Shown here: positions 54,701-62,485 of the stretch, piece by piece
Position numbering within the stretch: the stretch's first letter is position 1
How the letters are laid out: every line of letters begins with the position of its first letter
Source of the DNA: JAJKIP01 sp037200685
GTDB taxonomy: Bacteria; Bacteroidota; Bacteroidia; Chitinophagales; Chitinophagaceae
NCBI GenBank assembly: GCA_037200685.1
Contig: JBBCIG010000007.1
Location: forward strand, 100,735 to 164,734
Direction of reading: 5' to 3'
Length of the DNA stretch: 64,000 bases
Notes under the pieces: generated by a model
Seen by the model: the letters and a program-made list of their open reading frames with translations, nothing else
Database searches by the model: none
Told to the model about the DNA's origin: nothing
Position numbers and translations under genes: made by a program

Positions 54701-54982
54701 AGGATAAATGTATTTGCCTTTGCAATCAATCTCTACCGTCCCTGCAGGCGCTTTAGTATTTGCGCTTACAGAAATGATCCTGCCATCTTTAATAACAAGT
54801 GTGGCATTGACTAAAGGAGCGATTCCGTCTTTTACGATTGTTGCATTGGTGAAGGCGAAATATCCATGACGCGGATCAGCCACGCCATTAACAGGAAATG
54901 TAGTCTGTGCTTGTAAATGCGTGGCAACAGAAAATAGCATGCCGGCAAAAACCAGCCTTTTAAAAAGTTTGGTTCTTCTCAT
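51791..54982 (-). CDS. Double amidohydrolase-family protein
   Basis: A 1063-residue exported protein (signal LVFAGMLFSVATHLQAQ) with two amidohydrolase-like halves. The first (about 30-430) has the barrel frame but YPSFIDIYADYGTILPTVAG in place of the His-x-His motif, so it is degenerate. A Pro/Gly-rich linker (RRQRPGAGQTPPPPPGVGQR) and a beta-domain follow. The second half (about 620-1030) has the intact motif SPGVIDEHSHIAASS, GGVTTSHILHGSANVIGGQT, ITCHSYVQ and NSDDAEMARRLNQEAAK, with the closing strand VLWSDNPLSIY. Only this half should bind metal. It is the first gene of a two-gene unit. Substrates of this Bacteroidota family are not known. Confidence 0.92.
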   Translation of the reverse strand: MRRTKLFKRLVFAGMLFSVATHLQAQTTFPVNGVADPRHGYFAFTNATIVKDGIAPLVNATLVIKDGRIISVSANTKAPAGTVEIDCKGKYIYPSFIDIYADYGTILPTVAGAGGGFGGFGGGQQPQLETNSKGAYGWNEAIKSDVDAYKVFKADAAKAKPLRDAGFGTALSHVRDGIARGTGTVVTLADEKENLVILKEKASAHYSFSKGTSRQSYPSSMMGMIALLRQTYLDAQWYKNKPVLEGLNLSLQSWNDNQGLPQIFDASDKWNDLRADRIGDEFGVQYIIKGGGNEYQRIKEMKTTNAAFILSLNYPQAQDVEDPNDARFVSLSDMKNWEMAPTNAAAFEKAGIPFCLTTADLRNVNLFWAALRKAMEYGLSEAKAMEALTKTPATLLGVYDKVGSIDAGKVANFLITSGPIFSEKTNIIENWVQGVKYEVKPDPAGIAGFYDLVVNTPTGTEKYTLDVKSSSSVTMTGPDTLNTKFSYDGKSVKLSYAPMTRRQRPGAGQTPPPPPGVGQRPGGAVRGANELSATAVRLSGVSNDKEWNGTGTDSSGNSFTWTATFVKAGELQPDTTKKKEMPQIGKVIYPFEPFGWEEDQQPKQETILIKNATVWTSEKEGVLQNTDVLIKNGKIAAIGKNLTDATAKVIDGTGKHLSPGVIDEHSHIAASSINEGGQSVTSEVRIADNLNPDDINIYRQLSGGVTTSHILHGSANVIGGQTQLIKLRWGANDDDLKFKNWDGQIKFALGENVKRSVASSNNSSNNNRFPDTRMGVEQVLIDAFTRAKDYQKAWKDYTAAKEKLIKEKKPITSLQAPRRDLELDALVEILNNKRFITCHSYVQSEITGSIEIANKMGYHYNTFTHILEGYKVADKMKAHGANASTFSDWWAYKMEVEDAIPYNAAIMHNVGLNVAINSDDAEMARRLNQEAAKVIKYGGLSEEEALKMVTINPAKMLHVDDRVGSLKVGKDGDVVLWSDNPLSIYAKSLYTIVDGTIYFDRIKDEQLQKWVDAERNRLIKKMNTEKRSGAPVIAAQPSYREMQTCSDHQHSHGLLVLDSEENY

Positions 54983-55060
54983 GAAGGAGTTAATTTAAGA
55001 GTGTGTTTCGGTGATATTTAGGAACTAGTCCCGAATTTAAGGCAATTGAAGGAAATAGAA

Positions 55061-55179
55061 ATGCCTGTTAATAAAAACAGGCATAGAATAAAAAAGAGAT
55101 CGGTGATCCTGGAATGCCATTTAAAAATAAACAGTACTGGTATTCAACTTCAAACCCCCAGGCTTCACCGATCTCTTTT
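55061..55179 (-). terminator. Pair of terminator-like hairpins
   Basis: Two structures follow the TonB-type gene read from the right: a 15-base stem (AAAAGAGATCGGTGA at 55092-55106 with TCACCGATCTCTTTT at 55165-55179) around a 58-base interior, and ATGCCTGTT / AACAGGCAT (55061-55084). On the minus strand the first is followed by TTTTATTC. Confidence 0.65.
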
Positions 55180-55192
55180 ATAGCCGGGATTT

Positions 55193-57643
55193 CTAATTCA
55201 CCCGGTCTTTTACATCATCGGCGCCATTATCGTTGTACCGGCGTTTACGGGTAAAAGTTTCTTTTCCAAAATTGAAATTAAATGCCATGCCAATCCTTCG
55301 TGAGTCCTGCAAATTGACATGATATGCATTTGTAAGGTTTAAACCCGTTGTACGGTCTTTTATTTTCATCGACCAAAAAATGTCATCGGCTGTAAGCCTG
55401 ATGGTCGCCTTATTTTTCATGATCCTTTTCAAAATACCGGCATTTACCTGCCATCTCGCTTCGTCTATACGTTGCAGGTTGATGATCCTGCTTGAATACC
55501 GGCCTGAAATTTCGCCGCTCCATCCGCCCGGAAAATTAAACTGGTTCAACGCATTTATTCTATAGGCATATTGCGTTTTGTCAAGGCTTTGATTGTAAAT
55601 ACTACCCATGGTACGGAACCTGCCCGCTCCTATATTCATATTAAGCCGCCACCATTTCGTAACAGGAAAATTTAAATTGGTCATCAATGCTACCAGGTAC
55701 CGTGTACTCGCATTTTCAGGTTTGCTGATAAATTTAGAATTGATGGATTGCGTGGCATTGAAGAATACATTATTTACCCTGTCATACTGTAGCCCGACCG
55801 ACAAAAATTGTTTGTAACGATAGTTCAATTCTATATAATAATTATACGCAGGCTGCAGGTATGGATTGCCGGTGCTATAAGAATATTGATCAATAAAAAC
55901 CATAAAGGGGTTCAATTGCTGGTAATTGGGCCTGTTGATCCTTCTGGTAAAAGCTATAGAGATTGTATTTTTTCCCACGCTATCCATTTTATAATTTATA
56001 AACAAGCTGGGAAATAAACCTGTATAATGATTAGTATAGGTACTTGATGGTACCATAGCATTTCCAAGCTGATGGCCTTTCGTGTTAGTATTCTCCACCC
56101 GAAGCCCCAATTGCCCACCAATCCTTTTCCAGTCTTTTCTTAAATTAACATATAGCCCGTTGATGTTCTCGTTGTAGATAAAATGATTCGATTTAGAAAG
56201 GTCGGGTTGCGAAGCGTTATTTATTATATCAGTATAATAAGATGGCCGGTCATTTTTCACAAAATTCGATTTCATACCAGCGGATAATGAAAATTTGTTT
56301 TTAAGTGGATGACTATAATCCAGCCTCCCATTGTAAACATGGATATCAGATGGAAGGTCATAGTGAAATATAAAACTGCTGTCGATTCCACCATTTCCCT
56401 TAATAAGAACATTCCCTAACAACTGACCGCTGCCATTGTTATAATTGATGTAGTTGATATCCGCCGATAGCTCCCGGCCAGATGTATTGAACTTATGCTG
56501 AAAATTAATATTGAAGGTTTGTTGCTTCCATGTTGAATTTGTTATGGAATTCCCGTACCCGGAGGAACCAGGCTGGCTATTACCGTGTATAAAGGTAGTA
56601 TTTATATAAGTGCCTTTATTCTCATTAATACGGTTGTATACAGAACCGATAAAACCGAATGTGGTTTTTGAAGAAAGAGTGAGGTCCATTCCAACCCTGC
56701 CGGTAAAGTCATGAAGTTTATAACTATTATAGTTTTTAAGATTTGCTGACGATATTTCCTCGTTGTTATTATTATAATAGATCCTCTCCGTTCTATCCTC
56801 ACTAAAACTTCTGTCTTTGTTGGCGCTGATCGTGCCAAAGAGGTTTACTTTTTTATTAAGATAATTAAGGTTCAGGGAATTATAATTACGGTTTCTTTTT
56901 CCCTGGGTGTAGCTGAGTGATAAACTACCGGTATAGCCCTGCACCCTATTTTTTTTAAACCTGATATTTATCACGGCGCTGCCGGCTGCATCATATTTAG
57001 CAGGCGGGTTGGTCATCAATTCTATTTTATCTAATGTACCTGCGGGTATTGAACGGAGGTATGCTGCGAGGTCCTGCTGTGACATATAAGTCTGTCTTCC
57101 GTCGATCAATACGATCACCCCGGCCCTTCCATTCAGGTTGATCGTTCCGTCATTATCGATTACTATACCGGGAGTTTTTTCTAATACTTCCAGCGCATTG
57201 CCTGTACCACTGATTATCATAGCTTCCACGTTCACAATGGTCTTATCAATATCATATTCGATCAAGGGTTTTTTTGATGTCACTACCACTTCTTTTAACT
57301 GCGTTTGCCTTGCGGGTGAAAGAATAATAGCGGGCATTGCTATTACCTGGTGCAAGTCATCAATAACTAAAGGACCGCTTATATATTTTTTATTGCCTAC
57401 TGATGAGATCATTATTATATAAGGACCGCTTTCGATACCGGAAAATGAAAACTTACCGCTTGCTTTTGCCGTGATGGTTTGTAATACGGCTGTGTCTTTT
57501 GCTGTGCACAATTCAACAGTAGCCCCTTCTGCAGCGTCATTCTGTATGTTCCTGGCCACGCCGCTGATCATCTTTTGTTTATTTTGAGCAACAGCTGTAA
57601 TTGAAAAAAGAACTAAACAGGGAAATAACAATAATGATCTCAT
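55193..57643 (-). CDS. TonB-dependent receptor-like outer membrane protein
   Basis: An 816-residue outer-membrane barrel of the OMP_b-brl_3 class. Signal peptide LLLFPCLVLFSITAVAQ, then a carboxypeptidase-regulatory-like domain (SGVARNIQNDAAEGATVELC), a plug with IVLIDGRQTYMSQQDLAAYL and KIELMTNPPAKYDAAGSAVI, and a long barrel. The C-terminus is a charged tail after MAFNFNFGKETF (YNDNGADDVKDRVN), so the last strand is not terminal. It is divergent from the LytS gene to the right, 200 bases apart; the histidine kinase pair could control it, but this is only suggested by proximity. Confidence 0.88.
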   Translation of the reverse strand: MRSLLLFPCLVLFSITAVAQNKQKMISGVARNIQNDAAEGATVELCTAKDTAVLQTITAKASGKFSFSGIESGPYIIMISSVGNKKYISGPLVIDDLHQVIAMPAIILSPARQTQLKEVVVTSKKPLIEYDIDKTIVNVEAMIISGTGNALEVLEKTPGIVIDNDGTINLNGRAGVIVLIDGRQTYMSQQDLAAYLRSIPAGTLDKIELMTNPPAKYDAAGSAVINIRFKKNRVQGYTGSLSLSYTQGKRNRNYNSLNLNYLNKKVNLFGTISANKDRSFSEDRTERIYYNNNNEEISSANLKNYNSYKLHDFTGRVGMDLTLSSKTTFGFIGSVYNRINENKGTYINTTFIHGNSQPGSSGYGNSITNSTWKQQTFNINFQHKFNTSGRELSADINYINYNNGSGQLLGNVLIKGNGGIDSSFIFHYDLPSDIHVYNGRLDYSHPLKNKFSLSAGMKSNFVKNDRPSYYTDIINNASQPDLSKSNHFIYNENINGLYVNLRKDWKRIGGQLGLRVENTNTKGHQLGNAMVPSSTYTNHYTGLFPSLFINYKMDSVGKNTISIAFTRRINRPNYQQLNPFMVFIDQYSYSTGNPYLQPAYNYYIELNYRYKQFLSVGLQYDRVNNVFFNATQSINSKFISKPENASTRYLVALMTNLNFPVTKWWRLNMNIGAGRFRTMGSIYNQSLDKTQYAYRINALNQFNFPGGWSGEISGRYSSRIINLQRIDEARWQVNAGILKRIMKNKATIRLTADDIFWSMKIKDRTTGLNLTNAYHVNLQDSRRIGMAFNFNFGKETFTRKRRYNDNGADDVKDRVN

Positions 57644-57845
57644 TTGATTTAATAATGGTTACGCCACAAATATTGAACGGCTATTCAACGCTTTAAAATG
57701 ATTGTGTTGAAATCAAAACATTCGCTGATAGAATGCTATTTTGAACAGTTAAACATATATATCAGGCAGAAACCCTTTTCTGTCATCTATTTTGATAAAT
57801 TCGTCAGGAAAGTTTTATGATGATAGTTTAGATAGGCAGATTTGT

Positions 57846-58928
57846 ATGTCCCGGCCAGGTAAGAACCGGTATGTAATTATGATAAAACGAATATTCAACA
57901 ACCCCCGCCTTATACGTCTCCTAACGAGGTTAAGAAACCTGTTGTTTGTGGGTGTTGCATCGGTACCGGTCGGCATTACCGCTACTTATTATTTGAAGAA
58001 CAGGTTCGGGCACCATGCTGATGATATCGCTGTGTGGGTGGCGATATATTTTATTGTCTGTTTTTTTATCGGGCGATATGCATCAATCTTGTGGGTGAAA
58101 CAAAATGGATCAGTGCCCCGGTCAACTTTTAAAGTTATTGGCCTGGTTATTACAATAAGTTTATTGCTTGTTTTTTTCTTTGCTGAGTTTACAAAGAATT
58201 TCGACATGCTTTTTCCAAAAGTAATATTTGTATGCGTTCCTTTTACGGTGTTGAGCTTAACCCTGGGTGCAGCAATAAAGCTTATCCGGACGACCATTAA
58301 ACATCAATTAACTGAAGCGAAAGCCGTAGCCGAACAAAGCCAAAGCGAATTACATTTTTTACAAAGCCAGCTTAGCCCGCATTTTCTATTTAACACCCTT
58401 AATAATATGTATGGCCTTTCCATGACCCAGCATGAAAAAATACCGGGGCTGTTACTAAAACTTTCTGACCTGCTCCGTTATTCCGTTTATGATGCAAAAG
58501 AACTGTTTGTGCCCTTGAAAAACGAGGTGGCCTATATCAAAGATTATATTGACTTTGAAAAAATAAGGATTGGTGATAAACTAGACCTTGATATTTCCAT
58601 TGAAGAACCAGTGAATCCGACTATCAAAATCGCCCCCTTACTGCTGATCGTTTTTATAGAGAACGCCTTCAAACATTCTAAAAACACCACGCAAAATAAG
58701 GTCAGGATCAGCATAACTTTGAAAACATGGGTCCATTCCATTTTATTTTCTGTTATAAATTCAACCCCAACCAATAATACTGAAAATACAATGATCAATG
58801 AAAATAGCGGCTTTGGACTTGAAAATGTGATGAAGCGGCTCGAACTGTTATACCCCAATAAATATGACCTGAAGATGGAAGAAGAAAATGGTTATTATAC
58901 GGTAATGCTGCAATTAAAGACAAAATAA
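57846..58928 (+). CDS. LytS-type sensor histidine kinase
   Basis: About 360 residues from the ATG at 57846, chosen because GATAGGCAG lies just upstream; an ATG at 57879 and a TTG at 57792 are alternatives. Four membrane helices (starting LLFVGVASVPVGITATYYL) fill the N-terminal half, followed by a helix and the LytS/YehU-type His kinase block LSPHFLFNTLNNMYGLS (acceptor His about 179 in this numbering), then ATPase segments LLIVFIENAFKHSK and GFGLENVMKRLELLYP. It senses through its membrane part and passes phosphate to the LytTR regulator one base downstream. Confidence 0.92.
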   Translation: MSRPGKNRYVIMIKRIFNNPRLIRLLTRLRNLLFVGVASVPVGITATYYLKNRFGHHADDIAVWVAIYFIVCFFIGRYASILWVKQNGSVPRSTFKVIGLVITISLLLVFFFAEFTKNFDMLFPKVIFVCVPFTVLSLTLGAAIKLIRTTIKHQLTEAKAVAEQSQSELHFLQSQLSPHFLFNTLNNMYGLSMTQHEKIPGLLLKLSDLLRYSVYDAKELFVPLKNEVAYIKDYIDFEKIRIGDKLDLDISIEEPVNPTIKIAPLLLIVFIENAFKHSKNTTQNKVRISITLKTWVHSILFSVINSTPTNNTENTMINENSGFGLENVMKRLELLYPNKYDLKMEEENGYYTVMLQLKTK

Positions 58929-58929
58929 T

Positions 58930-59637
58930 ATGCACCCTGTTAATTGTCTGGTAGCCGATGATGAGCCCATAGCAAGAGAGATTATCGAAAACTATTGCAC
59001 TCATTTACCCCGGTTAAAAGTAGTGGCATCCTGCAGCAATGCGCTGGAGGCGAAAGCAGTTATGCAAAATGAAAAGATTGACATCCTGTTCCTGGATATC
59101 AACATGCCCGTATTGGATGGGATCTCATTTCTTAAAACGATCCAGAATAAACCACAGGTCATTTTTACCACGGCTTATAAAGAATATGCTTTAAATGCTT
59201 TTGACCTTGCCGCCGTTGATTATTTATTAAAGCCATTCTCACTGGAGCGCTTTATCATTGCAGTTGATAAAGCAATAGAACGGTTAGATAAAACGCCTCC
59301 TGCCCCATTACGATCAGCAACAGAAGAAACCGAAGCCCATCTCTTCATTAAAGCCGACAACAAAATCTTTCGTATTGCCCACAAGGATATCATTTATGCT
59401 GAAGCTAATGGCAACTACACCAAAATAATAACCAGCAGTAATACATTTATGCCTTCCATTACCTTCTCCGGCTTTGAGGAACAATTACCGGCTCAATTCA
59501 TCCGTGTACATCGTTCTTTCATCATAAATAAATCTTTCATTACACATATTGAAGGAAACAGGGTTTATTTAAATGCTGTCGAAGTTCCTATTGGTACGAA
59601 TTACAAAGAGAAATTTTTAAAGGAATTAGGTATGTAG
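58930..59637 (+). CDS. LytTR-family response regulator
   Basis: A 235-residue regulator. The receiver domain has the acidic pair in VADDEPIAREII and the phospho-acceptor D56 in DILFLDINMPVLDGISFL; K in LLKPFSLERF completes the switch. The C-terminal LytTR DNA-binding domain spans about 135-235, with ADNKIFRIAHKDIIYAEANG, NYTKIITSS, IRVHRSFIINKSFITHIEGN. Starts one base after the kinase stop, so the two are translated together. Likely targets are nearby operons, but no binding site could be found by eye. Confidence 0.94.
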   Translation: MHPVNCLVADDEPIAREIIENYCTHLPRLKVVASCSNALEAKAVMQNEKIDILFLDINMPVLDGISFLKTIQNKPQVIFTTAYKEYALNAFDLAAVDYLLKPFSLERFIIAVDKAIERLDKTPPAPLRSATEETEAHLFIKADNKIFRIAHKDIIYAEANGNYTKIITSSNTFMPSITFSGFEEQLPAQFIRVHRSFIINKSFITHIEGNRVYLNAVEVPIGTNYKEKFLKELGM

Positions 59638-59718
59638 TTCTTAACTATTGACCTCATTACCATTCGGTCATCCTACTCCCGCTTAAAATATTATCTTTGA
59701 GAGAATAAATTCCCGATT

Positions 59719-60636
59719 ATGCCAGTTGGTTCAATAACGATGCTACCTGATTTCTCTTTATCTCCCCGCATCGACCAGGTGGGTGTAGAAGAAAGGGCCT
59801 CCCGTTTCACCAAGCGCAGCATCAAGAAAGAAATGAAGATGAACGGGCTGAAGCTGGTGCTGAACATGATTGACCTTACTACACTGGAAGGAAAAGATAC
59901 AGATGGGAAAGTGAAACAACTTTGCTACAAGGCGGTCCACCCGCATGATGCAGTTCCTGATCTGCCCACTGTTGCAGCTATTTGCGTATATCCCTCGATG
60001 GTGAAAGTGGCGAAAAAAGCATTGGGCGATTCAGGAGTGAAAGTAGCTTCTGTTGCAACAGCATTCCCCAGTGGACAAGCGCCGAAGGATGTAAAGATCC
60101 GTGATACAAAATACGCAGTGAATGAAGGCGCTGATGAAGTGGACATGGTGATCAGCCGTGGTAAATTTCATGCAGGTGAATACAATTTTGTTTTTGATGA
60201 AATAGCGGCGATCAAAGAAGCCTGCGGTGATGCAAGATTGAAAGTGATTTTAGAAACCGGCGAGCTCGGAACATTTGACAAGGTTCGTCGTGCCAGTGAC
60301 ATCGCCATGCATGCCGGCGCTGATTTTATAAAAACATCTACAGGGAAAATACAACCTGCCGCTACGATGCCTGTTACATTGGTAATGCTGGAAGCGATAA
60401 GAGATTTTTATTATAAAACGGGGAAGATGATCGGCATGAAACCTGCCGGTGGTATTTCCAAATCTAAGTTGGCGCTGCATTATTTAGTGATGGTGAAAGA
60501 AACATTGGGCGAAGCCTGGTTAAATAATGAATGGTTTCGTTTTGGGGCGAGTAGTTTAGCGAATGATGTGTTGATGCAGATTGTGAAAGAGAAGACGGGT
60601 GTTTATCAAAGTGCGAATTATTTTAGTGTAGACTAG
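59719..60636 (+). CDS. deoC: Deoxyribose-phosphate aldolase
   Basis: DeoC splits 2-deoxyribose-5-phosphate into glyceraldehyde-3-phosphate and acetaldehyde. This is the longer class with an N-terminal extension (305 residues against about 250-260). The Schiff-base lysine is K205 in DFIKTSTGK, the proton-relay lysine K241 in IGMKPAGGISKSK, and the DEVDMVISRG strand is intact. The two aldehyde dehydrogenase genes follow on the same strand, and acetaldehyde oxidation is a natural next step, so the three could form a deoxynucleoside-salvage route. A repeat-rich 240-base gap separates deoC from the first dehydrogenase. Confidence 0.95.
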   Translation: MPVGSITMLPDFSLSPRIDQVGVEERASRFTKRSIKKEMKMNGLKLVLNMIDLTTLEGKDTDGKVKQLCYKAVHPHDAVPDLPTVAAICVYPSMVKVAKKALGDSGVKVASVATAFPSGQAPKDVKIRDTKYAVNEGADEVDMVISRGKFHAGEYNFVFDEIAAIKEACGDARLKVILETGELGTFDKVRRASDIAMHAGADFIKTSTGKIQPAATMPVTLVMLEAIRDFYYKTGKMIGMKPAGGISKSKLALHYLVMVKETLGEAWLNNEWFRFGASSLANDVLMQIVKEKTGVYQSANYFSVD

Positions 60637-60682
60637 ACCCCCTGTCCCCCTAAAGGGGGAACTTAGGTCGAATAGTTCTTTT
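60637..60682 (+). repeat. CCCCTGTCCCCCT repeat, copy 1
   Basis: CCCCCTGTCCCCCTAAAGGG begins just after the deoC stop codon and continues GGGAACTTAGGTCGAATAG. The CCCCCT-AAAGGGGG part is palindromic. A second copy lies in the end of the aldehyde dehydrogenase gene (62369-62412). Confidence 0.75.
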
Positions 60683-60790
60683 TCATTTTAATATTTCATC
60701 AAAAGACAAATTAAAGCTCTTCCAACTAAAAAGTACTATTGCGAAAAGCAAGGGCTGTGTGTTGATGGCCTCTTTAGGGAGGTCGGAGGG

Positions 60791-60860
60791 TGTTGAGTAG
60801 CGAACAGAACGATGAAGAGTGCGACGCAACAGACGATGATAGTAGCAATGTCGCTGGGCT
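60791..60860 (+). repeat. Interspersed repeat family A, copy 12
   Basis: GTTGAGTAGCGAACAGAACG, ATGAAGAGTGCGACGCAACA, GACGATGATAGTAGCAATGT and CGCTGGGCT. Best match to the consensus in this window. Confidence 0.85.
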
Positions 60861-60876
60861 TATAAAAAAATAAATT

Positions 60877-62436
60877 ATGCCTGTAACAAAGAAAAAAGTT
60901 TCTAAGAAAAGTAATACGATCAAATTGAAATTTGATACCAGCTGGTCGTATGCGCCTGCGCCGGAAAGTAAAAGCGCCGCGACGATCAATAAACAATATG
61001 ATCTTTTTATCAATGGTGAATGGCAGAAGCCTACGAGTGGTAAATATTTTGGAACGATCAATCCTGCGACTGAAGAAAAGCTGAGCGAAGTGGCGGATGC
61101 GAATGATGCGGATGTAAACAAAGCAGTGACGGCGGCACGCAATGCATATGAAAAAGTTTGGAAGAAAATGGCGGCGAAGGAAAGGGCGAAATATGTTTTT
61201 CGCATTGCAAGGTTGATGCAGGAAAAAGCAAGAGAACTGGCGATCATTGAATCATTGGATGGTGGTAAACCGATCCGTGAAAGCCGCGACTTTGATGTAC
61301 CGACTGCTTCCAATCATTTCTTTTATTATGCAGGTTGGGCGGATAAATTAGAATATGCATTTCCAAATCGTAAGGCTGAAGCATTGGGAGTTGCGGGACA
61401 AATCATTCCGTGGAATTTTCCCTTGTTAATGGCCGCATGGAAAATCGCACCGGCGATTGCAACAGGAAATACAGTTGTATTGAAACCTGCTGAAACCACA
61501 CCATTAAGTGCATTGAAGCTGGCAGAGATTATACAGGAATCAGATTTACCGCCCGGTGTTGTTAATATAATAACTGGCGCTGGCGCTACAGGAGCTGCAA
61601 TAGTGAATCATCCTGATATTAATAAAATCGCTTTCACGGGTTCAACGGATGTTGGAAAAATTATTCAACGTGCTGTTGCAGGTACGGATAAAAAAGTAAC
61701 CCTGGAGCTCGGTGGCAAAGCTGCGAATATCATTTTTGAAGATGCGCCGATTGACCAGGCGGTGGAAGGTGTGATCAATGGAATCTTTTTTAACCAGGGA
61801 CATGTGTGCTGCGCCGGTTCAAGATTATATGTGCAGGAATCCGTGGCGAAACAAGTGATACGAAAATTAAAAGACCGTTTGGAATCATTGATCGTTGGTG
61901 ATCCATTGGATAAAAACACGGACATCGGAGCTATCAATTCAAAACAGCAATTGGAAAACATCAATAAATATTTAAAGATCGGGAAACAGGAAGGCGCTGA
62001 AATGTATGAGAACAGTTGCGCATTGCCTTCAAAAGGTTTTTGGTGCAGGCCAATTTTATTTACGAACGTGGCGCAAAGTTCCCGCATCGCACAGGAAGAA
62101 ATTTTTGGGCCCGTGCTCGCTATTCTTACTTTCAGAACAGATGATGAAGTGATTGAAAAAGCAAACAATTCTCCTTATGGACTGAGTGCGGGTGTTTGGA
62201 CGGATAAAGGTTCCAAGATATTTAATATGACAAAGCGAATGAGGGCTGGTGTGGTTTGGGCGAATACATTTAATAAGTTCGATCCTGCGTCTCCTTTTGG
62301 CGGATATAAGGAAAGTGGTTTTGGAAGAGAGGGAGGATTGCATGGGTTGAATGCGTATGTGAATTTAAACCCCCTGTCCCCCTTAAAGGGGAAACTTAGA
62401 CCGAAGAGTTTTATTAAAATGAACACTAATAAATAA
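60877..62436 (+). CDS. Aldehyde dehydrogenase family protein
   Basis: A 519-residue NAD(P)-dependent aldehyde dehydrogenase. A Lys-rich N-terminus (MPVTKKKVSKKSN) precedes the Rossmann part with IIPWNFPLLMAAWKIAPAIA. The general base is E277 in VTLELGGKAANIIFED and the nucleophile C311 in NQGHVCCAGSR (Gln-His instead of the more common Gly-Gln/Cys). The fold ends at SPFGGYKESGFGREGG. The final 25 residues, from NPLSPLKGKLRPKSF to the end, are encoded by the CCCCTGTCCCCCT repeat also found after deoC and are probably an acquired tail. Likely oxidises acetaldehyde from DeoC, on context. Confidence 0.93.
   Translation: MPVTKKKVSKKSNTIKLKFDTSWSYAPAPESKSAATINKQYDLFINGEWQKPTSGKYFGTINPATEEKLSEVADANDADVNKAVTAARNAYEKVWKKMAAKERAKYVFRIARLMQEKARELAIIESLDGGKPIRESRDFDVPTASNHFFYYAGWADKLEYAFPNRKAEALGVAGQIIPWNFPLLMAAWKIAPAIATGNTVVLKPAETTPLSALKLAEIIQESDLPPGVVNIITGAGATGAAIVNHPDINKIAFTGSTDVGKIIQRAVAGTDKKVTLELGGKAANIIFEDAPIDQAVEGVINGIFFNQGHVCCAGSRLYVQESVAKQVIRKLKDRLESLIVGDPLDKNTDIGAINSKQQLENINKYLKIGKQEGAEMYENSCALPSKGFWCRPILFTNVAQSSRIAQEEIFGPVLAILTFRTDDEVIEKANNSPYGLSAGVWTDKGSKIFNMTKRMRAGVVWANTFNKFDPASPFGGYKESGFGREGGLHGLNAYVNLNPLSPLKGKLRPKSFIKMNTNK
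62369..62412 (+). repeat. CCCCTGTCCCCCT repeat, copy 2, inside a coding end
   Basis: CCCCCTGTCCCCCTTAAAGG followed by GGAAACTTAGACCGAAGAG, matching copy 1 at 60637. It encodes the last residues of the aldehyde dehydrogenase. Confidence 0.7.
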
Positions 62437-62485
62437 AGCAAGAGTAATTAGTTTTCATTCATGTAATTCGTGGCAAAAAATAATT

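Noticed and set aside
60640..60660. CCCCCT-AAAGGGGG as the terminator of deoC
   Set aside because: It pairs well but has no U-tail and recurs inside a coding region, so it is better seen as a repeat.
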